Source: Sipunculus nudus
Lineage: Eukaryota > Annelida > Sipuncula > Golfingiida > Sipunculidae
Length of the DNA: 64,000 bases
Assembly: GCA_026874595.1 (NCBI GenBank)
Contig: CM049318.1
Location: 30,067,956 to 30,131,955, forward strand
Direction of reading: 5' to 3'
Positions 46,771 through 61,080 of this stretch are shown here, one piece after another. The position numbers and the translations under genes were made by a program. A model generated the notes under the pieces. That model did no database searches, was not told where the DNA came from, and saw only the letters and a program-made list of their open reading frames with translations. Position 1 is the first letter of the stretch; the number at the start of each line of letters is the position of its first letter.

Positions 46771-49700
46771 ATGTTATACCTTACCCTGTGTCCCTCCATC
46801 CCTTTTCATCATACATGTACTATCATATATCTTTACCCTGTGTCCCACCATCCCTTTTCAGCAAACATGTACTATCATATACCTTACCCTGTGTCCCTCC
46901 ATCCTCTTTCAACATACATCATACCATCTTATACCTTACCCTGTGTCCCTCCAACCCTTTTCATCATACATGTACTATCATACACCTTACCCTGTGTCCC
47001 TCCATCCCTTTTCATCATACATGTACTATCATACACCTTACCCTGTGTCCCTCCATCCCTTTTCATCATACATTTACTATCATACACCTTACCCTGTGTC
47101 CCTCCATCCCTTTTCATCATACATTTACTATCATATACCTTACCCTGTGTTCCTCCATCCCTTTTCATCATACATGTACTATCATATACCTTACCCTGTG
47201 TCCCTCCATCCCTTTTCATCAAACATGTACTATCATACACCTTACCCTGTGTCCCTCCATCCCTTTTCAGCAAACATGTACTATCATTTATCTTTATCCT
47301 GTGTCCCTTCATCCCTTTTCAGCAAACATGTACTATCATATACCTTACCCTGTGTCCCTTCAACCCTTTTCATCATACATGTACTTTCATACACCTTACC
47401 CTGTGTCCCTCCATCCCTTTTCATCATACATTTACTATCATATACCTTACCCTATGTCCCTCCATCCCTTTTCAACATACATTTACTATCATATACCTTA
47501 CCCTATGTTCCTTCATCCCTTTTCATCATACATGGACTGTCATATACCTTACCCTGTGTCCCTCCATCCCTTTTCATCATACATTTACTATCATACACCT
47601 TACCCTGTGTCCCTCCATCTCTTTTCATCATACATGTACTGTCATATACCTTACCCTGTGTCCCTCCATCCCTTTTCATCATACATGTACTATCATACAC
47701 CTTACCCTGTGTCCCTCCATCCCTTTTCATCATACATTTACTATCATATACCTTACCCTGTGTCCCTCCATCCCTTTTCATCATACATTTACTATCTTAT
47801 ACCTTACCCTGTGTCACTCCAACCCTTTTCTTCATACATGTCCTATCAAACACCTTACCCTGTGTCCCTCCATCCCTTTTCATCATACATTTACTATCAT
47901 ACACCTTACCCTGTGTCCCTCCATCCCTTTTCATCATACATTTACTATCATACACCTTGCCCTGTGTCCCTCCATCCCTTTTCATCATACATTCACTATC
48001 ATATACCTTACCCTGTGTCCCTCCATCCCTTTTCATAACACATGTACTATTTTATACCTTACCCTGTGTCCCTCCATCCCTTTTCATCAAACATGTACTA
48101 TCATACACCTTACCCTGTGTCCCTCCATCCCTTTTCAGCAAACATGTACTATCATATATCTTTATCCTGTGTCCAACCATCCCTTTTCAGCAAACATGTA
48201 CTATCATATACCTTACCCTGTGTCCCTCCATCCTCTTTCATCAAACATCATACCATCTTATACCTTACCCTGTGTCCCCCAACCCTTTTATCATACATGT
48301 ACCATCATACACCTTACCCTGTGTCCCTCCATCCCTTTTCATCATACATTTACTATCATATACCTTACCCGGTGTCCCTCCATCCCTTTTCATCATACAT
48401 TTACTATCATACACCTTACCCTGTGTCCCTCCATCTCTTTTCATCATACATGTACTGTCATATACCTTACCCTGTGTTCCTTCATCCCTTTTCATCATAC
48501 ATGTACTATCATACACCTTACCCTGTGTCCCTCCATCCCTTTTCATCATACATTTACTATCATATACCTTACCCTGTGTCCCTCCATCCCTTTTCATCAT
48601 ACATGTACTATCATATACCTTACCCTGTGTCCCTCAATCCCTTTTCATCAAACATGTACTATCATACACCTTACCCTGTGTCCCTCCGTCCCTTTTCATC
48701 ATACATTTACTATTTTATACCTTACCCTGTGTCACTCCAACCCTTTTCTTCATACATGTCCTATCAAACACCTTACCCTGTGTCCCTCCATCCCTTTTCA
48801 TCATACATGTACAATCATACACCTTACCCTGTGTCCCTCCATCCCTTTTCATCATACATTTACTATCATACACCTTACCCTGTGTCCCTCCATCCCTTTT
48901 CATCATACATTCACTATCATATACCTTACCCTGTGTCCCTCCATCCCTTTTCATAATACATGTACTATTTTATACCTTACCCTGTGTCCCTCCATCCCTT
49001 TTCACCAAACATGTACTATCATACACCTTACCCTGTGTCCCTCCATCCCTTTTCAGCAAACATGTACTATCATATATCTTTATCCTGTGTCCAACCATCC
49101 CTTTTCAGCAAACATGTACTATCATATACCTTACCCTGTGTCCCTCCATCCTCTTTCATCAAACATCATACCATCTTATACCTTACCCTGTGTCCCTCCA
49201 ACCCTTTTCATCATACATGTACCATCATACACCTTACCCTGTGTCCCTCCATCCCTTTTCATCATTTCATCATACATTTACTATCATATACCTTACCCTG
49301 TGTCCCTCCATCCCTTTTCATCATACATTTACTATCATACACCTTACCCTGTGTCCCTCCATCTCTTTTCATCATACATGTACTGTCATATACCTTACCC
49401 TGTGTCCCTCCATCCCTTTTCATCATACATTTACTATCATACACCTTACCCTGTGTCCCTCCATCTCTTTTCATCATACATGTACTGTCATATACCTTAC
49501 CCTGTGTCCTTCCATCCCTTTTCATCATACATGTACTATCATACACCTTACCCTGTGTCCCTCCATCCCTTTTCATCATACATTTACTATCATATACCTT
49601 ACCCTGTGTCCCTCCATCCCTTTTCATCATACATGTACTATCATATACCCTGCCCTGTGTCCCTCAATCCCTTTTCATCAAACATGTACTATCATACACC

Positions 49701-52700
49701 TTACCCTGTGTCCCTACATCCCTTTTCAGCAAACATGTACTATCATTTATCTTTACCCTGTGTCCCACCATCCCTTTTCAGCAAACATGTACTATCATAT
49801 ACCTTACCCTGTGTCCCTCCATCCTCTTTCATCATACATCATACCATCTTATACCTTACCCTGTGTCCCTCCAACCCTATTCATCATACATGTACTATCA
49901 TACACCTTACCCTGTGTCCCTCCATCCCTTTTCATCATACATTTACTATCATATACCTTACCCTGTGTCCCTCCATCACTTTTTATCATACATGTACTGT
50001 CATATACCTTACCCAGTGTCCCTCCATCCCTTTTCTTCATACATTTACTATCATACACCTTACCCTGTGTCCCTCCATCTCTTTTCATCAAACATGTACT
50101 ATCATACACCTTACCCTGTGTCCCTCCATCCCTTTTCATCATACATTTACTATCATATACCTTACCCTGTGTCCCTCCATCCCTTTTCATCATACATGTT
50201 CTATCATATACCTTACCCTGTGTCTCTCCATCCCTTTTCATCAAACATGTACTGTCTTATACCTTACCCTGTGTCCCTCCATCCCTTTTCATCATACATG
50301 GACTGTCATATACCTTACCCTGTGTCCCTCCATCCCTTTTCATCATACATTTACTATCATACACCTTACCCTGTGTCCCTCCATCCCTTTTCATCATACA
50401 TTTACTATCATATACCTTACCCGGTGTCCCTCCATCCCTTTTCATCATACATTTACTATCATACACCTTACCCTGTGTCCCTCCATCTCTTTTCATCATA
50501 CATGTACTGTCATATACCTTACCCTGTGTTCTTCCATCCCTTTTCATCATACATGTACTATCATACACCTTACCCTGTGTCCCTCCATCCCTTTTCATCA
50601 TACATTTACTATCATATACCTTACCCTGTGTCCCTCCATCCCTTTTCATCATACATGTACTATCATATACCTTACCCTGTGTCCCTCAATCCCTTTTCAT
50701 CAAACATGTACTATCATACACCTTACCCTGTGTCCCTCCATCCCTTTTCATCATACATTTACTATTTTATACCTTACCCTGTGTCACTCCAACCCTTTTC
50801 TTCATACATGTCCTATCAAACACCTTACCCTGTGTCCCTCCATCCCTTTTCATCATACATGTACAATCATACACCTTACCCTGTGTCCCTCCATCCCTTT
50901 TCATCATACATTTACTATCATACACCTTACCCTGTGTCCCTCCATCCCTTTTCATCATACATTCACTATCATATACCTTACCCTGTGTCCCTCCATCCCT
51001 TTTCATAATACATGTACTATTTTATACCTTACCCTGTGTCCCTCCATCCCTTTTCATCAAACATGTACTATCATACACCTTACCCTGTGTCCCTCCATCC
51101 CTTTTCAGCAAACATGTACTATCATATATCTTTATCCTGTGTCCAACCATCCCTTTTCAGCAAACATGTACTATCATATACCTTACCCTGTGTCCCTCCA
51201 TCCTCTTTCATCAAACATCATACCATCTTATACCTTACCCTGTGTCCCTCCAACCCTTTTCATCATACATGTACCATCATACACCTTACCCTGTGTCCCT
51301 CCATCCCTTTTCATCATACATTTACTATCATATACCTTACCCTGTGTCCCTCCATCCCTTTTCATCATACATTTACTATCATACACCTTACCCTGTGTCC
51401 CTCCATCTCTTTTCATCATACATGTACTGTCATATACCTTACCCTGTGTCCCTCCATCCCTTTTCATCATACATTTACTATCATACACCTTACCCTGTGT
51501 CCCTCCATCTCTTTTCATCATACATGTACTGTCATATACCTTACCCTGTGTCCTTCCATCCCTTTTCATCATACATGTACTATCATACACCTTACCCTGT
51601 GTCCCTCCATCCCTTTTCATCATACATGTACTATCATACACCTTACCCTGTGTCCCTCCATCCCTTTTCATCATACATTTACTATCATATACCTTACCCT
51701 GTGTCCCTCCATCCCTTTTCATCATACATTTACTATCTTATACCTTACCCTGTGTCACTCCAACCCTTTTCTTCATACATGTCCTATCAAACACCTTACC
51801 CTGTGTCCCTCCATCCCTTTTCATCATACATTTACTATCATACACCTTACCCTGTGTCCCTCCATCCCTTTTCATCATACATTTACTATCATACACCTTG
51901 CCCTGTGTCCCTCCATCCCTTTTCATCATACATTCACTATCATATACCTTACCCTGTGTCCCTCCATCCCTTTTCATAACACATGTACTATTTTATACCT
52001 TACCCTGTGTCCCTCCATCCCTTTTCATCAAACATGTACTATCATACACCTTACCCTGTGTCCCTCCATCCCTTTTCAGCAAACATGTACTATCATATAT
52101 CTTTATCCTGTTCCAACCATCCCTTTTCAGCAAACATGTACTATCATATACCTTACCCTGTGTCCCTCCATCCTCTTTCATCAAACATCATACCATCTTA
52201 TACCTTACCCTGTGTCCCCCAACCCTTTTATCATACATGTACCATCATACACCTTACCCTGTGTCCCTCCATCCCTTTTCATCATACATTTACTATCATA
52301 TACCTTACCCGGTGTCCCTCCATCCCTTTTCATCATACATTTACTATCATACACCTTACCCTGTGTCCCTCCATCTCTTTTCATCATACATGTACTGTCA
52401 TATACCTTACCCTGTGTTCCTTCATCCCTTTTCATCATACATGTACTATCATACACCTTACCCTGTGTCCCTCCATCCCTTTTCATCATACATTTACTAT
52501 CATATACCTTACCCTGTGTCCCTCCATCCCTTTTCATCATACATGTACTATCATATACCTTACCCTGTGTCCCTCAATCCCTTTTCATCAAACATGTACT
52601 ATCATACACCTTACCCTGTGTCCCTCCGTCCCTTTTCATCATACATTTACTATTTTATACCTTACCCTGTGTCACTCCAACCCTTTTCTTCATACATGTC

Positions 52701-55440
52701 CTATCAAACACCTTACCCTGTGTCCCTCCATCCCTTTTCATCATACATTCACTATCATATACCTTACCCTGTGTCCCTCCATCCCTTTTCATAATACATG
52801 TACTATTTTATACCTTACCCTGTGTCCCTCCATCCCTTTTCACCAAACATGTACTATCATACACCTTACCCTGTGTCCCTCCATCCCTTTTCAGCAAACA
52901 TGTACTATCATATATCTTTATCCTGTGTCCAACCATCCCTTTTCAGCAAACATGTACTATCATATACCTTACCCTGTGTCCCTCCATCCTCTTTCATCAA
53001 ACATCATACCATCTTATACCTTACCCTGTGTCCCTCCAACCCTTTTCATCATACATGTACCATCATACACCTTACCCTGTGTCCCTCCATCCCTTTTCAT
53101 CATACATTTACTATCATATACCTTACCCTGTGTCCCTCCATCCCTTTTCATCATACATTTACTATCATACACCTTACCCTGTGTCCCTCCATCTCTTTTC
53201 ATCATACATGTACTGTCATATACCTTACCCTGTGTCCCTCCATCCCTTTTCATCATACATTTACTATCATACACCTTACCCTGTGTCCCTCCATCTCTTT
53301 TCATCATACATGTACTGTCATATACCTTACCCTGTGTCCTTCCATCCCTTTTCATCATACATGTACTATCATACACCTTACCCTGTGTCCCTCCATCCCT
53401 TTTCATCATACATTTACTATCATATACCTTACCCTGTGTCCCTCCATCCCTTTTCATCATACATGTACTATCATATACCTTGCCCTGTGTCCCTCAATCC
53501 CTTTTCATCAAACATGTACTATCATACACCTTACCCTGGGTCCCTACATCCCTTTTCAGCAAACATGTACTATCATTTATCTTTACCCTGTGTCCCACCA
53601 TCCCTTTTCAGCAAACATGTACTATCATATACCTTACCCTGTGTCCCTCCATCCTCTTTCATCATACATCATACCATCTTATACCTTACCCTGTGTCCCT
53701 CCAACCCTATTCATCATACATGTACTATCATACACCTTACCCTGTGTCCCTCCATCCCTTTTCATCATACATTTACTATCATATACCTTACCCTGTGTCC
53801 CTCCATCACTTTTTATCATACATGTACTGTCATATACCTTACCCAGTGTCCCTCCATCCCTTTTCTTCATACATTTACTATCATACACCTTACCCTGTGT
53901 CCCTCCATCTCTTTTCATCAAACATGTACTATCATACACCTTACCCTGTGTCCCTCCATCCCTTTTCATCATACATTTACTATCATATACCTTACCCTGT
54001 GTCCCTCCATCCCTTTTCATCATACATGTTCTATCATATACCTTACCCTGTGTCTCTCCATCCCTTTTCATCAAACATGTACTGTCTTATACCTTACCCT
54101 GTGTCCCTCCATCCCTTTTCATCATACATGGACTGTCATATACCTTACCCTGTGTCCCTCCATCACTTTTTATCATACATGTACTGTCATATACCTTACC
54201 CAGTGTCCCTCCATCCCTTTTCAGCAAACATGTACTATCATATATCTTTATCCTGTGTCCAACCATCCCTTTTCAGCAAACATGTACTATCATATACCTT
54301 ACCCTGTGTCCCTCCATCCTCTTTCATCAAACATCATACCATCTTATACCTTACCCTGTGTCCCTCCAACCCTTTTCATCATACATGTACCATCATACAC
54401 CTTACCCTGTGTCCCTCCATCCCTTTTCATCATACATTTACTATCATATACCTTACCCTGTGTCCCTCCATCCCTTTTCATCATACATTTACTATCATAC
54501 ACCTTACCCTGTGTCCCTCCATCTCTTTTCATCATACATGTACTGTCATATACCTTACCCTGTGTCCCTCCATCCCTTTTCATCATACATTTACTATCAT
54601 ACACCTTACCCTGTGTCCCTCCATCTCTTTTCATCATACATGTACTGTCATATACCTTACCCTGTGTCCTTCCATCCCTTTTCATCATACATGTACTATC
54701 ATACACCTTACCCTGTGTCCCTCCATCCCTTTTCATCATACATTTACTATAATATACCTTACCCTGTGTCCCTCCATCCCTTTTCATCATACATGTACTA
54801 TCATATACCTTGCCCTGTGTCCCTCAATCCCTTTTCATCAAACATGTACTATCATACACCTTACCCTGTGTCCCTACATCCCTTTTCAGCAAACATGTAC
54901 TATCATTTATCTTTACCCTGTGTCCCACCATCCCTTTTCAGCAAACATGTACTATCATATACCTTACCCTGTGTCCCTCCATCCTCTTTCATCATACATC
55001 ATACCATCTTATACCTTACCCTGTGTCCCTCCAACCCTATTCATCATACATGTACTATCATACACCTTACCCTGTGTCCCTCCATCCCTTTTCATCATAC
55101 ATTTACTATCATATACCTTACCCTGTGTCCCTCCATCACTTTTTATCATACATGTACTGTCATATACCTTACCCAGTGTCCCTCCATCCCTTTTCTTCAT
55201 ACATTTACTATCATACACCTTACCCTGTGTCCCTCCATCTCTTTTCATCAAACATGTACTATCATACACCTTACCCTGTGTCCCTCCATCCCTTTTCATC
55301 ATACATTTACTATCATATACCTTACCCTGTGTCCCTCCATCCCTTTTCATCATACATGTTCTATCATATACCTTACCCTGTGTCTCTCCATCCCTTTTCA
55401 TCAAACATGTACTGTCTTATACCTTACCCTGTGTCCCTCC
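46770..55440 (+). repeat. Tandem array block C, 51-bp units with higher-order structure
   Basis: The unit, in pieces, is CATCATACATGTACT, ATCATACACCTTACCC, TGTGTCCCTCCATCCCTTTT (51 bp). It has only 3 G in 51, so strands are very unequal in composition. Copies differ at few sites: ATGTACT/ATTTACT, CATACACC/CATATACC, CATCCC/CATCTC. Larger blocks repeat. Positions 47797-48036 match 51738-51977 (offset 3941). 48265-48600 matches 52205-52540 (offset 3940). 48715-48954 matches 50767-51006 (offset 2052). 53014-54074 matches 54344-55404 (offset 1330). Plus-strand frames of 1,891, 2,007, 1,564, 1,246 and 1,118 codons are by-products of a 51-bp unit without TAA, TAG or TGA, and no frame is favoured. 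Confidence 0.95.
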
Positions 55441-56640
55441 ATCCCTTTTCATCAAACATGTTCTATTAATATATACCTTACCCTGTGTCCCTCGATCCCT
55501 TTTCATCAAATATATACGATTATCATATACCTTACCCTGTGTCACTCTATCCCTATTCATTATACATGTACTATCAGATACCTCACCCAGCGTCCCTCCG
55601 TCCTTTTCATCATACATGTACGATCATATGCCTTACCCTGCGTCCGTCCATCTCTTTTCATCAAACATGTACTATTTTCATATACCTTACCCTGTGTCAC
55701 TCTATCCCTATTCATTATACATGTACTATCAGATACCTCACCCAGCGTCCCTCCGTCCTTTTCATCATTCATGTACTCTCATATACCTTACCCTGTGTCC
55801 GTCCATCTCTTTTCATCAAACATGTACTATTTTCATATACCTAGGCCTGTGTCCTTCCATCCCTTTTCTTCAAACATGTTCTATTATCATATACCTTACC
55901 CTCTGTCCCTCCATCCCTTTTCATCAAACATGTACTATTATCATATACCTTGGTCTGTGTCCCTCCATCCCTGTTCATCATACGTATACTATCATATACC
56001 TTACCCTGCGTCCCTCCATCCCTTCTCATCAAACATATACTATTATCATATACCTTACCCTGTGTCCTTCCATCCCTTTTCATCAAACATATACTATTAT
56101 TATATACCTTACCCTGTATCTCTCCATCCCTTTTCCTCATACGTGTACTATTAGATACCTCATCCAGCGTCCCTCACTCCCTTTTCATCATACATTTACT
56201 ATCATATACCTTACCCTGTGTCCCTCCATCCTTTTTGTTCATACATGTACTATCATATACCTTGCCCTGTGTCCCTCTATCCCTTTTCATCATGCATGTA
56301 CTATCATATACCTTACCCTATGTCCTTCAATCCCTTTTCATCAAACATGTACTATTATCATATACCTTGGTCTGTGTCCCTCCATCCCTTTTCATCATAC
56401 ATGTACTATCATATACCTTACCCTGTGTCCCTCCATCCCTTCTTATCAAACATATACTATTATCATACACCTTACCCTGTGTCCTTCCATCCCTTTTCAT
56501 CAAACATATACTATTATTATATACCTTTCCCTGTATCTCTCCATCCCTTTTCATCATACATGTACTATTAGATACCTCATCCAGCGTCCCTCCATCCCTT
56601 TTATTCATACATTTACTATCATGTACCTTACCCTTTGTCC
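55440..56640 (+). repeat. Tandem array block D, mixed 50-54-bp units
   Basis: Many units carry an extra three bases (ctattatcatatacc instead of ctatcatatacc), and others lack one base (cctccgtccttttcat). Register shifts break the long frames here. The segment near 55540-55650 recurs about 155-160 bp later. Confidence 0.85.
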
Positions 56641-59600
56641 CTCCATCCCTTTTGTCCAAACATGTACTATCATATAACTTACCCTGCGTCCCTCCATCCC
56701 TTTTCATCATACATGTACTATCATATAACTTACCCTGCGTCCCTCCATCCCTTTTCATCATACATGTACTATCATATACCTTACCCTGTGTCCCTCCATC
56801 CCTTTTCAACATACATGTACTATCAAATACCTTACCCTGCGTCCCTCCATCCCTTTTCATCATACATGAACTATCATATAACTTACCCTGTGTCCCTCCA
56901 TCCCTTTTCATCATACATGTACTATCAGATACCTTACCCTGCGTCCCTCCATCCCTTTTCATCATACATGTACCATCATATACCTTACCCTGCGTCCCTC
57001 CATCCTTTTTGTTCATACATATACTATCATATAACTTACCCTGTGTCCCTCCACCCCTTTTAATCATACCTGTACTATCATATACCTTACCCTGCGTCCC
57101 TCCATCCCTTTTGTTCATACATGTACTATCATATAACTTACCCTGTGTCCCTCCATCCATTTTCATCATACATGTACTATCATATACCTTACCCTGCGTC
57201 CCTCCATCCCTTTTGTTCATACATGTACTATCATATAACTTACCCTGTTTCCCTCCGTCCTTTTCATCATACATGTACTATCACATACCTTACCCTGCGT
57301 CCCTCCATCCCTTTTCATCATACATTTACTATTAGATTCCTCACCCTGTGTTCCTCCATCACTTTTCATCATACATGTACTATCATATAACTTACCCTGC
57401 GTCCCTCCATCCCTTTTTATCATACATCTACTATCACATACCTTATCCTGTGTCCCTCCATCCCTTTTCATCATACATGTACTATCATATACCTTACCCT
57501 GTGTCCCTCAATCCCTTTTCATCATACATGTACTATCAGATACCTCACCCTGTGTTCCTCCTTCCCTTTTCATCATACATGTACTATCATATACCTTACC
57601 CTGTGTCCCTCCATCCCTTTTCATCATACCTGTACTATTAGATACCTCATCGAGCGTCCCTCCATCCCTTTTCTTCATACATTTACTATCATGTACCTTA
57701 CCCTTTGTCCCTGCATCCCTTTTGTCCAGACATGTACTATCGAATAACTTACCCTGCGTCCCTCCATCCCTTTTCATCATACATGTACTATCAAATAACT
57801 TACCCTGCGTCATTCCATCCCTTTTCATCATACATGTACTATCATATACCTTACCCTGTGTCTGTTCATCCCTTTTCAACAAATATATACTATATCATAT
57901 ACCTTACCCTGCGTCCCTCCATCCCTTTTCATCATAAATGTACTATCATATAACTTACCCTGTGTCCCTCCATCCCTGTTCATCATACATGTAGTATCAG
58001 ATACCTTACCCTGCGTCCCTCCATCCCTTTTCATCATACATGTACCATCATATACCTTACCCTGCGTCCCTCCATCCCTTTTGTCCAGACATGTACTATC
58101 AGATACCTTACCCTGCGTCCCTCCATCCCTTTTCATCATACATGTACCATCATATACCTTACCCTGCGTCCCTCCATCCCTTTTCATCATACATTTACTA
58201 TTAGATACCTCACCCTGTGTTCCTCCATCACTTTTCATCATACATGTACTATCATATAACTTACCCTGCGTCCCTCCATCCCTTTTTGTCATACATCTAC
58301 TATCACATACCTTATCCTGTGTCCCTCAATCCCTTTTCATCATACATGTACTATCATATACCTTACCCTGTGTCCCTCAATCCCTTTTCATCATACATGT
58401 ACTATCAGATACCTCACCCTGTGTTCCTCCTTCCCTTTTCATCATACATGTACTATCATATACCTTACCCTGTGTCCCTCCATCCCTTTTCATCATACAT
58501 GTACTATTAGGTACCTCATCCAGCGACCCTCCATCCCTTTTCTTCATACATTTACTATCATGTACCTTACCCTTTGTCCCTCCATCCCTTTTGTCCAGAC
58601 ATGTACTATCATATAACTTACCCTGCGTCCCTCCATCCCTTTTCATCATACATGTACTATCAAATAACTTACCCTGCGTCATTCCATCCCTTTTCATCAT
58701 ACATGTACTATCATATACCTTACCCTGTGTCCGTTCATCCCTTTTCAACAAATATATACTATATCATATACCTTACCCTGCGTCCCTCCATCCCTTTTCA
58801 TCATACATGTACTATCATATAACTTACCCTGCGTCCCTCCATCCCTTTTCATCATACATGTACCATCATATACCTTACCCCGCGTCCCTCCATCCCTTTT
58901 CATCATACATTTACTATTAGATACCTCACCCTGTGTTCCTCCATCACTTTTCATCATACATGTACTATCATATAACTTACCCTGCGTCCCTCCATCCCTT
59001 TTTGTCATACATCTACTATCACATACCTTATCCTGTGTCCCTCAATCCCTTTTCATCATACATGTACTATCATATACCTTACCCTGTGTCCCTCAATCCC
59101 TTTTCATCATACATGTACTATCAGATACCTCACCCTGTGTTCCACCTTCCCTTTTCATCATACATGTACTATCATATACCTTACCCTGTGTCCCTCCATC
59201 CCTTTTCATCATACATGTACTATTAGATACCTCATCCAGCGTCCCTCCATCCCTTTTCTTCATACATTTACTTTCATGTACCTTACCCTTTGTCCCTCCA
59301 TCCCTTTTTTCCAGACATGTACTATCATATAACTTACCCTGCGTCCCTTCATCCCTTTTCATCATACATGTACTATCAAATAACTTACCCTGCGTCATTC
59401 CATCCCTTTTCATCATACATGTACTATCATATACCTTACCCTGTGTCCGTTCATCCCTTTTCAACAAATATATACTATATCATATACCTTACCCTGCGTC
59501 CCTCCATCCCTTTTCATCATACATGTACTATCATATAACTTACCCTGTGTCCCTCCATCACTGTTCATCATACATGTACTATCAGATACCTTACCCTGCG

Positions 59601-61080
59601 TCCCTACATCCCTTTTCATCATACATGTACCATCATATGCCTTACCCTGCGTCCCTCCATCCCTTTTGTTCATACATTTACTATCATATAACTTACTCTG
59701 TGTCCCTCCATCCCTTTTAATCATACATTTATTATCATATACCTTACCCTGCGTCCCTCCATCCCTTTTGTTCATACATGTACTATCATATAACTTACCC
59801 TGTGTCCCTCCATCCCTTTTCATCATACATGTACTATCATATACCTTAACCTGCGTCCCTCCATCCCTTCTTATCATACATGTACTATCACATACCTTAC
59901 CTTGCGTCCCTCCACCCCTTTTCATCATACATGTACTATCATATACCTTACCCTCTGTCCCTCCGTCCTTTTCATTATACATGTACTATCATATACCTTA
60001 CCTTGTTTCCCTCCGTCCTTTTCATCATACATGTACTATCATATAACTTACCCTGTGTCCCTCCATCCCTTTTCATCATACATGTACTATCATATACCTT
60101 ACCCTGTGTCCCTCCGTCCCTGTTCATCATACATGTACTATCAGATACCTTACCCTGCGTCCCTACATCCCTTTTCATCATACATGTACTATCATATACC
60201 TTACCCTGCGTCCCTCCATCCCCTTTCATCATACATGTACTATTAAATACCTCATACAGCGTCTCTCCATCTCTTTTCTTCATACATTTACTATCATATA
60301 CCTTACCCTTTGTCCCTCAATCCCTTTTTTCCAGACGTACTCTCATATAATTAGCCCTGTGTCCCTCAATCCCTTTTCATCATACATGTACTATCATATA
60401 CCTTACCCTGTGTCCTTCCATCCCTTTTCATCATACATGTACTATCAGATACCTCACCCTGTGTCCTTCCATCCCTTTCCATCAAACATGTTTTAATATC
60501 AAATACCTTACCCTGTGTCTGTCCATCCCTTTTCGTCAAACATATACTATTATCATGTACCTTACCCTGTGTCCTTCCATCCCTTTTCTTCAAACATGTT
60601 CTATTATGATATACCTTACCCTGTCCCTCCATCCCTTTTCATCATACATGTACTATCAGATACCTCACCCTGTGTTCCTCCATCCCTTTTCATCGTACAT
60701 GTACTATCATATACCTTACCCTGTGTCCCTCCATCCCTTTTCATCATACATTTACTATTAGATACCTCACCCTGTGTTCCTCCATCCCTTTTCATCATAC
60801 ATGTACTATCATACACCTTACCCTGTGTCCCTCCATCCCTTTTCATCATACATGTACTATCATATACCTTACCCTGTGTCCCTCAATCCCTTTTCATCAT
60901 ATATGTACTATCATATACCTTACCCTGTGTCCCTCCATACCTTTTCATCATACATGTACTATCAGATACCTCACCCTGTGTTCCTCCATCCTTTTTCTTC
61001 TTACATGCACTATCATATACCTTACCCTGTGTCCCTCCATACCTTTTCATCATACATGTACTATCATACACCTTACCCTG
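56640..61080 (+). repeat. Tandem array block E, 51-bp units, second higher-order family
   Basis: The main variant differs from block C by CTGCGTCCC for CTGTGTCCC, ATAACTTACCC for ATACCTTACCC, and TTTGTTCATAC or TTTGTCCAGAC for TTTCATCATAC. A block of about 0.7-0.87 kb is repeated three times: it starts at 57348, 58217 and 58933 (offsets 869 and 716, close to 17 and 14 units). Confidence 0.92.

Noticed and set aside
46304-56677. Very long plus-strand ORFs (1,118 to 2,007 codons) as giant repetitive proteins
   Set aside because: They overlap one another in all three frames over the same 51-bp satellite. Their length follows from a stop-free unit of 17 codons, and no frame has a distinct start, signal or non-repeat domain.
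46929-60849. Minus-strand repeat protein with the 17-residue unit MMKRDGGTQGKVYDSTC
   Set aside because: Several frequent variants are synonymous in this frame, which looked suggestive. But a common variant (CTCAATC) creates TGA repeatedly, and 50-, 52- and 54-bp units shift the frame, so no continuous coding sequence exists.
46770-61080. CRISPR array
   Set aside because: The periodic pattern has no unique spacers. The whole 51-bp unit is repeated, and the window is eukaryotic in character.
46770-61080. Centromeric satellite
   Set aside because: Higher-order structure is reminiscent, but 14 kb between TE-rich, gene-bearing flanks is only a minisatellite-scale array. Nothing here shows centromere function.
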